From NCBI RefSeq assembly GCF_900626075.1, contig NZ_UYZY01000005.1:310001-374000 (forward strand): a stretch of DNA of 64,000 nucleotides, in the 5' to 3' direction. A program made the position numbers and the translations under genes. The DNA is from Clostridium transplantifaecale (GTDB lineage Bacteria > Bacillota > Clostridia > Lachnospirales > Lachnospiraceae). The notes beneath the pieces were generated by a model. That model had not been told where the DNA came from and ran no database searches. It saw only the letters and a list, made by a program, of their open reading frames with translations. Shown here one piece after another: positions 33,214-42,600 of the stretch. Every line of letters begins with the position of its first letter. Position 1 is the stretch's first letter.

Positions 33214-33398
33214 TTTGGAGTACCTGCATTATCGTAAACCAGGGTATAAAACATAGATATAAATAGTAAAATATGGTACGATATAGAAAAAGAATGTGGG
33301 TTCGTACAAAACCAGAGATAAAATCAGGTATGACGGCTGAGGTGAGAATAATTGTTTGAATTGTCATTCATAAACAGTAAATTAAGAGGGGCGATATA

Positions 33399-33863
33399 AT
33401 GGGAAGAAAAATAATTTGTGAATCATGTGGAACAATTTTTAAAGAGGAAATATTAGGTGATGCAACTATATGTCCAGTATGTGGCGCTGATTTAAGTGGA
33501 GATGATGTCCAGAGTGGAGAGGATGAGCATCCGGGATGGGTTACGTGGTGGTATTTAAGAAGTAAAAAATATAATAGTTTGTCTCTATGGGATAAACAGC
33601 CTTACCATCCGGAGAATTATGAAGTAGTTAAGGAATTCAAAGCACCTCCAAGAGATGCAAATGGCTCTGAAAAGGCCAGAGAAATTCTCCGCACCTATAT
33701 CCCCGATGCATTCGCCCCGGCCGAGGAACAGCCACCTGTCAGGTGCCCATACTGCTCTAGCACAGAATACACACTTATGAACCGGGGGTACGGTCTACTT
33801 ACCGGCTTTTTAGGAAGCGGAAAAGTTAAAAGAGTTTGTAATCGGTGCAAACGGGAATTTTAA
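33399..33863 (+). CDS. Double zinc-ribbon protein, array copy 1
   Basis: This 154-residue protein is the first of four tandem paralogues. The N-terminal ribbon has CESCGTIF and CPVCGADL. A tryptophan-rich middle (HPGWVTWWYLR) follows, then FKAPPRDANGSEKA and RTYIPDAFAPA. The C-terminal ribbon has CPYCSSTEYTL and CNRCKREF around a glycine-rich hydrophobic loop (RGYGLLTGFLGSGK). This copy is the most diverged of the four in its first third. Function is unknown. AAGAGGGGCG precedes the start. Confidence 0.8.
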   Translation: MGRKIICESCGTIFKEEILGDATICPVCGADLSGDDVQSGEDEHPGWVTWWYLRSKKYNSLSLWDKQPYHPENYEVVKEFKAPPRDANGSEKAREILRTYIPDAFAPAEEQPPVRCPYCSSTEYTLMNRGYGLLTGFLGSGKVKRVCNRCKREF

Positions 33864-33897
33864 GAGGTAATTAATAAGAATTCAGGGAGGAATCGTA

Positions 33898-34377
33898 ATG
33901 GGAAGAAGAATAGTATGTCCATCATGCAATACAATTTTTGATGAAGATTTATTGAAAGCAAAAAGTAGTGAAAATAATTGTTTGGTATGTGGGGCTAATT
34001 TAAGTGGAGATGGTGAGCCGAATGTAACGGATGAGCATTCCGATTGGATTACGTGGTGGTATTTAAGAGATAAGCGATTCGAAGATGATTATAGTATCTG
34101 GGATAAACTGCCTTACCACCCGGAGTATTTTGAAGTTATTAAAGAATTCAAAGCTCCTCCAAAGGATAGTCCGGGTGGACTAGATGAGGCAAAAAGAATC
34201 CTTCGAACCTACATTCCCGATGCATTCCCCCCGGCCCAGGAAGAGCCTGTTATCAGCTGCCCTTATTGCTCTAGCACAGAATATACACTTATGAACCGAG
34301 GTTACGGTCTACTTACCGGCTTTTTAGGAAGTGGAAAAGTTAAAAGAGTTTGTAATCGGTGCAAGCGTGAATTTTAA
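33898..34377 (+). CDS. Double zinc-ribbon protein, array copy 2
   Basis: The 159-residue product shares its N-terminus (MGRRIVCPSCNTIFDED, CLVCGANLSG) with copies 3 and 4. Its central block (YLRDKRFEDDYSIWDKLPYH) is of the copy 1 type, and its PPKDSPGGLDEAKRIL stretch is like copy 4. The C-terminal ribbon is identical to copy 1. The sequence AATTCAGGGAGGAATCG before the start is shared with copy 3, which shows tandem duplication including the leader. Confidence 0.8.
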   Translation: MGRRIVCPSCNTIFDEDLLKAKSSENNCLVCGANLSGDGEPNVTDEHSDWITWWYLRDKRFEDDYSIWDKLPYHPEYFEVIKEFKAPPKDSPGGLDEAKRILRTYIPDAFPPAQEEPVISCPYCSSTEYTLMNRGYGLLTGFLGSGKVKRVCNRCKREF

Positions 34378-34411
34378 GAGGTAAATAATAAGAATTCAGG
34401 GAGGAATCGTA

Positions 34412-34900
34412 ATGGGAAGAAGAATAGTATGTCCATCATGCAATACAATTTTTGATGAAGATTTATTAAAAGCAAAAAGTAGTGAAAATAATTGTTTAGT
34501 ATGCGGGGCTAATTTGAGCGGATATGGTGAGACGAATGTAACGGATGAGCATTCCGATTGGGTTACGTGGTGGTATTATGGTTTTAAAGAGGATAATGGG
34601 AAAACAGCTTCCTTAAGAGACAAGCCGATAGATTTAACACGGTTTGGAGACACATACTTTCTAATTAAGGAATTTAAAGCACCGCCTAGAGATGCTAATG
34701 GCTCAGATAAAGCGAAAAAAATTCTACGCACCTACATCCCCGATGCGTTTGCTCCGGCAGCGGAAGAACCTGTAATACGCTGTCCTTACTGTTTTAGCAC
34801 AGAATACACGCTTATGAACCGAGGTTACGGTCTGCTCACCGGCTTTTTGGGAAGCGGAAAAGTTAAAAGAGTTTGTAACCGGTGTAAACGGGAATTTTAA
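34412..34900 (+). CDS. Double zinc-ribbon protein, array copy 3
   Basis: The 162-residue product has the N-terminus of copy 2 but a different centre (WWYYGFKEDNGKTASLRDK, then IDLTRFGDTYFLIKEF). It returns to the copy 1 type PPRDANGSDKAKKIL. One cysteine knuckle reads CPYCFSTEYTL in place of CPYCSSTEYTL. The patchwork relation to its neighbours indicates recombination between copies. Confidence 0.8.
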   Translation: MGRRIVCPSCNTIFDEDLLKAKSSENNCLVCGANLSGYGETNVTDEHSDWVTWWYYGFKEDNGKTASLRDKPIDLTRFGDTYFLIKEFKAPPRDANGSDKAKKILRTYIPDAFAPAAEEPVIRCPYCFSTEYTLMNRGYGLLTGFLGSGKVKRVCNRCKREF

Positions 34901-34916
34901 GAGGTAATTAATAAGA

Positions 34917-35103
34917 ATAGGCGATTGCGAAATTCACTGACCAGAATTTATGCACCTCGTATAGAAATAAGTCGGAATTGAATATAACAAGCTAGATATT
35001 TATGCAAGGCGAACATAAAAATTCAAAATTTGGTGAGGAAAAACGTAAAAACAAGACTCAAAAAAGCTAGGTTTTATGCGGCTTTCAGAGTTTCGCAATT
35101 ATC
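34917..35103. mobile_element. 187-base palindrome-ended insertion inside the zinc-ribbon array
   Basis: The leader common to the array is interrupted here. TAATTAATAAGA occurs at 34905-34916 and again at 35104-35115, flanking an insert whose ends are imperfect inverted repeats (GATTGCGAAATTCACTGA on the left, TCAGAGTTTCGCAATTATC on the right). The 12-base direct repeat fits a target duplication, because the uninterrupted leader before copy 2 contains it only once. No coding frame is present, so this is a non-autonomous element of unknown parent. Confidence 0.7.
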
Positions 35104-35133
35104 TAATTAATAAGATTTTGGGAGGAATCGTAA

Positions 35134-35625
35134 TTGGAAAGAAAAATTGTATGTCCGTCATGCAATACAATTTTTGATGAAGATTTATTAAAAGCAAAAA
35201 GTAGTGAAAATAATTGTTTAGTATGCGGGGCTAATTTGAGCGGATATGGTGAGACGAATGTAACGGATGAGCATTCCGATTGGATTACGTGGTGGTACTA
35301 TGGTTTTAAAGAGAATAATGGGAGAACAACTTCCTTGAGAGACAAGCCGATAGATTTAATACGGTTTGGAGACACGTACTTTCTAATTAAGGAATTTAAA
35401 GCACCGCCTGAAAGTAATCCGGGTGGATTAGATGAAGTGAAGCGTATTCTACGCACCTACATCCCCGATGCATTTGCTCCGGCAGCGGAAGAACCTGTAA
35501 TACGCTGCCCTTACTGTTCTAGCACAGAATACACCTTACTTAATAAAGGCTATAGTCTATTTACAGGATTTTTAGGTTCTGGAAAAATAAAACGGGTATG
35601 TAACCGTTGTAAGAGAGAGTTTTAA
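35134..35625 (+). CDS. Double zinc-ribbon protein, array copy 4 (TTG start)
   Basis: The 163-residue product follows the copy 3 pattern through its centre and copy 2 in PPESNPGGLDEVKRIL, and has its own C-terminal loop (LLNKGYSLFTGFLGSGKIK). Alignment with the other leaders (GGGAGGAATCGTAA) shows the usual ATG replaced by TTG at the same place. TTG is taken as the start. It probably lowers translation relative to the other copies. All four cysteine pairs are kept. Confidence 0.75.
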   Translation: MERKIVCPSCNTIFDEDLLKAKSSENNCLVCGANLSGYGETNVTDEHSDWITWWYYGFKENNGRTTSLRDKPIDLIRFGDTYFLIKEFKAPPESNPGGLDEVKRILRTYIPDAFAPAAEEPVIRCPYCSSTEYTLLNKGYSLFTGFLGSGKIKRVCNRCKREF

Positions 35626-35747
35626 GAACAATTAGGAGTCTTCGCATTACCATATACGAGTAAACTGTTTAAATGTAAGAGTTGCGGGTATATGTTCTAG
35701 CGGAAGGAAAAGAATGGAATTGCAATAATTGTGGGAGCGAATTTTAA
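35626..35747 (+). pseudogene. Two zinc-ribbon C-terminal remnants
   Basis: Directly after the copy 4 stop and in the same frame lies LGVFALPYTSKLFKCKSCGYMF and a stop. In another frame AEGKEWNCNNCGSEF and a stop follow. Both are the second zinc knuckle and tail of zinc-ribbon proteins (compare KEWHCDNCGSEF of the next two genes). No starts remain. They show that the array once held more members and has contracted. Confidence 0.65.
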
Positions 35748-35770
35748 GAAATTATAAGGAGGTAAAATAA

Positions 35771-36169
35771 ATGAGTATGTATTTTTATGATATATACAAG
35801 CCGGGCGAATTAGATGAAAATGATACGGGTGGAGTATTTCTTACTTGCAAAAATTGTGGCTGTAATCAATTATGTTATTACGATAAATTCAAAGAATTTT
35901 GTGAAGATTATATAGTGCTAAAAGACAATGAAACAATTAACTGCGAAGACTGTGGCGAACCAGCCGAACAGATTATCACCCGTAGACCAGAATCCTTAGA
36001 ACCGTGTTCTCAAAATGAATATGTGCCCGTCTGTCCAATCTGTCATTCACCAAAGATTCACAGGATTCCGATAAGTAAGAAGATAACAAGGGCTGCTATA
36101 TTTGGAATATTCGCATTACCTAAGGCTGGGAAAGAGTGGCATTGCGATAATTGTGGATCGGAATTTTAA
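35771..36169 (+). CDS. Zinc-ribbon protein, second type, copy 1
   Basis: This 132-residue protein has three cysteine pairs: CKNCGCNQLC near residue 26, CEDCGEPAEQ in the middle, and CPICHSPKI with CDNCGSEF at the C-terminus. The last ribbon brackets a basic, hydrophobic segment (RIPISKKITRAAIFGIFALP). AAGGAGG precedes the ATG. It is nearly identical to the next gene over its last 80 residues. Function is unknown, although proteins ending in this ribbon are common beside phage tail genes of Firmicutes. Confidence 0.8.
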   Translation: MSMYFYDIYKPGELDENDTGGVFLTCKNCGCNQLCYYDKFKEFCEDYIVLKDNETINCEDCGEPAEQIITRRPESLEPCSQNEYVPVCPICHSPKIHRIPISKKITRAAIFGIFALPKAGKEWHCDNCGSEF

Positions 36170-36181
36170 GGAGGAAAATAA

Positions 36182-36580
36182 ATGAGTATGTATTTTTATC
36201 AGATCGATAAGCCGGGCGAATTGGATGAAAACGATCCTGGGGGAGTATGGCTTATTTGCAAAAATTGTGGCTGTATTGAACTAGGCTATTACGATAAATT
36301 CAAAGAATTTTGTGAAGATTATGTAGTGCTAAAAGACAATGAAACAATTAACTGCGAAGACTGTGGCGAACCAGCCGAACAGATTATCACCCGTAGACCA
36401 GAATCCTTAGAACCATGTTCCCAAAATGAATATGTGCCCGTCTGTCCAATCTGTCATTCACCAAAGATTCATAGGATTCCAATAAGTAAAAAGGTAACAA
36501 GGGCTGCTATATTTGGAATATTCGCATTACCTAAGGCTGGGAAAGAGTGGCATTGCGATAATTGCGGAAGTGAGTTTTAA
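36182..36580 (+). CDS. Zinc-ribbon protein, second type, copy 2
   Basis: The 132-residue product differs from the preceding gene mainly in residues 7-40 (DKPGELDENDPGGVWLICKN). It is otherwise almost the same, including at the DNA level, which points to recent duplication or gene conversion. Its ribosome-binding site AAGGAGG overlaps the end of the previous gene. It is the last of the array, 90 bases before the tape-measure gene. Confidence 0.8.
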   Translation: MSMYFYQIDKPGELDENDPGGVWLICKNCGCIELGYYDKFKEFCEDYVVLKDNETINCEDCGEPAEQIITRRPESLEPCSQNEYVPVCPICHSPKIHRIPISKKVTRAAIFGIFALPKAGKEWHCDNCGSEF

Positions 36581-36669
36581 AAATAAAAACTGAATATTCA
36601 AGAAAGATAAACAGCTTGTGTATGCAGGCTGTTTTTATGTTATATAACGCAAATAAACGGAGGCATTAA

Positions 36670-39600
36670 ATGAATAATGATTTTAGAATTAGCTTGATTG
36701 CGATTCTGGACAAAACCATGTCAAAAAGAATGATAAAAAATGATTTGAAATCCTTTGATGGTCAATTATTCGTCAAGGTAATAGCCAATATAAATAAGAC
36801 ATTATCCAAAAGAGCACTAACGCAATCGTTAAGAGAGTTGACAAACCTTAACGTCAGTGTAAAGACTAAGCTGAATCAATCGACAAGCGAAGCTCAACTA
36901 AAAAAGCAGATAAAAACATTACAAACTAAAATCGAAGATTTGGATATACGTTTAAAGGCAAATACAGGACAATTAAAAGAGTCTGTTAAACAGGCTGGAG
37001 TTAGTGCACAAAAGATTGCCAGTCAAACACCTATCGAGTATAAGGTTTTGATAAAGAAAGACAAGTTAGTAAGTGATTTATCTTTATTAGCAAAACAAAA
37101 TAGCAAGTTATTTACAAACTCAGCAGCGACGCAAAAGTATGGGAAACTTCTGAACGATGCATATAATGCATCAACAAGCGGTGATATTAAAAAACTCACT
37201 TTAGGTATGGCGGCATTTAAAAATGAGTTGAAGGCTACCAACCTAAGTGGGCTTACTTTGACTGATACTTTTAAGAAAGCTGTGGGACGGACTGGTGAGT
37301 TGATTAGTGCTACATCTATGGTTGCAGTAGCCTATAGTCAAGCAAGAAAAGCATATACAGAGGTTAATGCGTTAGATGATTCAATGACCGGGCTTTATAA
37401 AGTTGCGGATGAAATTAACTCTCGTGAGGATTTCCCGGCTTATTTGGATAAATCGATTAAGAAAGCAAGGGAACTGGCAGTAGAAACAAAATCATTAATT
37501 TCTTCTGTTACAGACTGGAAAAAGATTGGTTTTAGTTTAGGATTAAGTGAGGAATTAGCAGAAGTATCCACTAAATTTGAAAAGACCGGAGATATGAGCA
37601 TTGAAAAGGCGATGAGCACTCTTATTTCTACTTTACAGGCATTCAAAGACATTGATGGGCTTACAGAAGAACAATATAGTGAACGGGCTTTAGCCATAGC
37701 GGATAAAATTAATAATATCTCAAACACGCGCGGTATTGATGCGGAGGAAATCTCTGATGCACTGAAAAATAGCGCTACAACATTGCAAGAAGGTAACAAT
37801 GATTTAAACCAGTCAATTGCAATGATTGCAGCAGGAAACCAGATTTTCCAGTCTTCGTCTGAAGCTGGGAATATGCTGAAAACAGTGAGCATGAGATTGC
37901 GAGGACTCACAGAGGATGGAGAAAAAGCAGAAGAGTCAGTTGCAATGCTGCAAGAAACAATATTAAACTTAACCAATGGTAAAGTAGACATTATGCTTGA
38001 CGAAAATACTTTCAAATCTACTTACGATATTTTATTGGAAATCTCCAAAGTCTATAATTCCCTCAGTGACAATTCGCAGTCACTTTTGCTGGAAAAAATA
38101 GCCGGAAATCAAAGCGGTGTTCCGATGGCGGCTATGCTACAAAACATGTCCGAGGCAGAGGAAATATATAAAGATGTTTTGAATTCTGTTGGCAGTGTAG
38201 ATCGGGAATTCCAAAGGTATCAGGAAGGTGCATCAGCAGCCATAACCAGATTTAAAGAAACGCTTGTTTACACATATACAGGTATACTTAGTGGAGATAT
38301 GACTAAAAGTATTGCTAATGTGGGAACTTCTATTCTTGACTTGGTTAATAAGTTTAACTTATTGCAGTCTTCATTGATTGGGATAGCGGCTACGGGCGCA
38401 GTTAAAAGTATTGTTGCGATAAGTACAGCTGGTGTATCTGCGGCAATGCAAATGAGCACCTTGGGCGATGCGATAAAACGAATCGAGTCTCTGCCTATAG
38501 ATGCAGGAAAAAGAAAAACGGCATTGAAAAATATTGGGAAGGCAAGCAAAAGCCTAAGTGATAGTCAGAACAAGTTGCTTCTTTCCAATAAAGCATTATC
38601 TCAAAGCGATAGAATGAATATTCTTACCGGTCAGGATGTAGCAAGAGCCAAACAAAAAGAAAAACTTGCTACTTTGGGACTTACACAGGTAACAGAAGGG
38701 CAGGCAGTGGCAAATGTTAAGGCGGCAACGAGTACATTTAGCTTGAAAGCTGCACTCACTGGACTTGGGGCTACCATGAAAGCAATTTTTCTGTCGAACC
38801 CCATTGGAATTTCATTAATGGCTTTAAGCGTTGGAATAGGAGCTGTTTCTGGTAAATATCATGAGTTTAAGCAAGCAATAGATGATGCCAGACAGACGAG
38901 TATTGAAGCTGCTGATGCTGCCGCTATGCAGGCGAATAAATTAAATGAATTGTATATGCAGTATGAAAACTTAGCAGGAGTTACGGATCGTACGTCTTCG
39001 CAAGAGCAAGAATTTAAGACAGCAATTGAGCAAATTACTTTGGCGCTGGGTGATAAAGCGAAGGTGTTGGAAGGTCTGACAGTTGGTACGGAAGAATATT
39101 CCGAAGCTTTAAAAGAGGCAACGCAAGCAGAGATAGAAGAGCAGTACGCAGCAGCAGTGAGAGGGCGAAAGGCCGCAGAAGATACCTTGCATGATGCTAC
39201 ATGGAGCACATGGAGTGGAAGTAAAATTGATGTACCTTTAAATGTCAATATGACTGGTGTGGAAAAGCACGTACAGGCACTCGGAATTGTTCGCACAATG
39301 CTGAATGATTTTGAAAAGGAAACCAGTCAAGGTATAAAGTGGGCACCAGAACATCCTGAAAATATGGATAGCGTTGTTGAATACTATTCTGCACTGGTTA
39401 AGGCAAGAGAACGTCTTACATTACAGTCTAAAGTATTAAATAACGATGCCATTCTTGAATCAGATATTTATAAAAAAATAGATAAGAGTATTTCAGATGT
39501 CTCTGAAAGTGTAAAGACGTACACTAAAAATAAATATGAAGAACTAAAGCTGGAATATGAGTATCATAATGGAATACCAACTACTGTTGAAGACTTCAAT

Positions 39601-42600
39601 AGCATGAAGGATGCATTATTAAATGCAAGCGGTGCAGGTGAGGGACTAAAGCGCGTTTACAATGAGCTGCTATCAAAAGATTTTAGCTTCTTGGCAACAC
39701 AAGCGATACAGGAAGTGCCAAAGGCATCCGATGGCAAGACCTTATTGCCTTGGACAGAAGACCAGAACAAGAAGATTGATGAATATCAGAGTAAAATAAA
39801 GTCTTTGATTGAAGCACAAATGTCTTTGGCAGATGGTACGATGACAAAATCAGGTGCGCTTGACCTGATACAGGAATATGGAATTGATCCCAGCAAAGTG
39901 GAAATGTCCACTGGGGCATTTATTGGATTAAGGGAAGAACTTGAGCGCATTGCAAAGCTGAGTCTAAATAACATCAGTTCCAAGCTTGAAGAAATGCTGA
40001 AGGGGGGATTTATTGATGAGTCTGCGTTTAGTATGCTATCACAGAGTTTCCATGACATGGCATATAACATTGATGAAAATGCAAACTCTTTGAGCACTTG
40101 GAAAAAACAATTACAGGATTCAAGAACTTCAATCTCGGATATTTCAGTTATCTTGAAGGATCTAGATGAAAATGGTATTAATAATCTGTCGTCGTCTTCG
40201 GTTGATAAAATTATATCTAACTATCCCGGTCTTTTATCGTATCTTAGTAAGGAAAAAGAATTACGTAATGGTTTGAACCAGGAATTAGAGAGACAGGAAA
40301 CTTCTGCCAAGTCTGCGTATCTTAATATGATGCAGGCGGATGAAACATTTTATCAGCAGATATTACAGAATGAATCAAACAAGGTAGTGGCCGTAAATAA
40401 TACAATTAACAGCATTGTAAACGGAAATGCACAGTTGGTTAATATGTTAGGCGGATACTATAATACGGATTTGGGAAATTTCAAATCATTAGCAGAAGCA
40501 AAGGCGAAAATAGAGGAAACATTAATCAAAAATTGTGCAGCTGCTTGGGCGAGATATTATCGAGTACAAGTTGTTGATGGTGTGGCAACTACAAATGCAC
40601 TGGATGGTGGTGTACATAGTGGTGAAGAGGCAGCGGCAAGAAGCGCGGCAATTGCATCCGCGTCGGCTTATAATCAGGCGATAAAGTCATTGGATAGTTT
40701 GGCAAATATTTCTGTAGGAGTTGCAGATATTGGTAAAATTGACTCTAAAGGTAATGGAGGTAATTCCCAAAAAGCAAAAGAGGAACAAAAGAAAGTCCTC
40801 GACTGGATTCCGGCAGCATTAGACCATGTTGAGAAGGAACGGCAAAAGGTTGTAGACATCATAGAGGATGAGAATGTAGCTTATGAGAAGCAGCTCTCCC
40901 TCACGCATGAATTACTCGCAAACGATGAGGAAGTAATACGGGTAAACAAAGAGGCGCTTGATATATACCTGAGCCAGTGGGAAGCAATCCGTCAGAAAAT
41001 TATTGAGGCATTTGGTGAGACAGAAGGTAATGCGCTGATTAGTAAAATTATGATGGGTAGTACCTTTGCTGAAGATTGGAAAAATGAATTTAGTTATGAT
41101 CCTGATGATAAAACTATGTCTGCAAAGATGAAGCTTTTGGAGGATGGCGAAGAGGCTTTTGCAACCTATACGAAACAAGATGAGAAATACAGAAACAAAG
41201 TAAAAGAACACACAGAAGATCTTAAACGGCAGTTTGAAATCCGAGTGAATATTATAAAAGAATCCCTGGAAGATTTAAAATCCGAGATGAGTCAAATCGA
41301 GTCAGAAATAAGTCTTAAAGAAATTACAGGCCGCATTATTACGGAGTCTGATTACCGGGATATGATAAATCTGGCTGACGGCCAAATAGACTTACAGTAT
41401 GAGCAGATTGATGCTTTAGAAGAGTATTTGGACGAATTAGATGAAGGAAGTGCCGAATGGTACAATGTCAAGTCTCAGATATCAAGCTGTAAAGACGCCA
41501 TAAGGCAATGCGAAGAAAATCAAGCCAAATGGAATGAAGAAATTCTAAACCTCCCCGTCCGCAGAATTGAACGGTATTTGGAATTGCTCGGATTTATCAA
41601 GCAAGACCTCAGGAATTTCATTGATGAGCAATCCAGTTTGGGTAGAGATACATCACAGGAGCAATTACAAAAGCTAATTGAATTATCCTCTAAGCAAATC
41701 GAAAAGCTGAACGAAGAACACGAAGAACTGGTCAAAAAGCTGTCTAACTATGATTATGGCAGCGACAAGTTTAACGAAGTCCAGAAGAGCATTCAGGACT
41801 GTGAAAACGAAATGTCTTCTCTGATTCAGGAACAAATCCAGTACAACAAACAAATCCTAGATATCCCCCTCAATAAAATCAACGATTTAAAAGAGCAGCT
41901 TAACAGTATAAAAGGTGCATTAGATAGCGTTACAGGCGATTACGACACAGCTATCTCTGCTGTTATTAATACGATTGAGAAAGAAATCGATAGTTATAAT
42001 GACATGAAAGAGGCGGCGGAGGAATCCTATGAAGCCAGGATTAAACCATTACAGGATGAATTGGATTTATTGAATAAAACTAATGAGGCGCGTCAAATTC
42101 AACTAGATGCCGAACAAAGCTTGTATGATCTGGAACGTGCTAAAAATCAGAAAACAACGCAAGTTGTAGAAAATGGTGAGATTGTTTATCGGGAAGATAT
42201 AGATGCAGTCAGAAACGCTAATAAAGCGCACGAGGACGCACTGTACAATAAAGCGAAGTATGAACTGGAACAGCAGATTGAGTCACTGGAGAAAGAACGT
42301 GATGATCTTTTAGAAAGCTATGACGGACAAATCGCTAAACTGAATGAAATTAAGGACAGATGGTCTGAAATAGCGGATAACATCCGTGATGCAAATGAAG
42401 CGGCCCATGCCTCCGATATTCTCGGCGCCGGCTGGGAGGATAAAGTCACTACCGGTAATGATAAAGACATCTATGATGCAATGGTAAAGAATTATGAGGC
42501 TGCAGAGGCTCAGAAGGAAATGTACCAGAAACAAATTGATGCAGCGGAAAAGGTATCGTCTCTTATGGAACAGTATATAGCAGCTTTCCAGAGTGGGACA

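Noticed and set aside
33055..33237. Short protein-coding frame across 33055-33237
   Set aside because: It lies entirely inside the palindromic mini-element, and its translation is not conserved in the homologous copy at 12318-12470.
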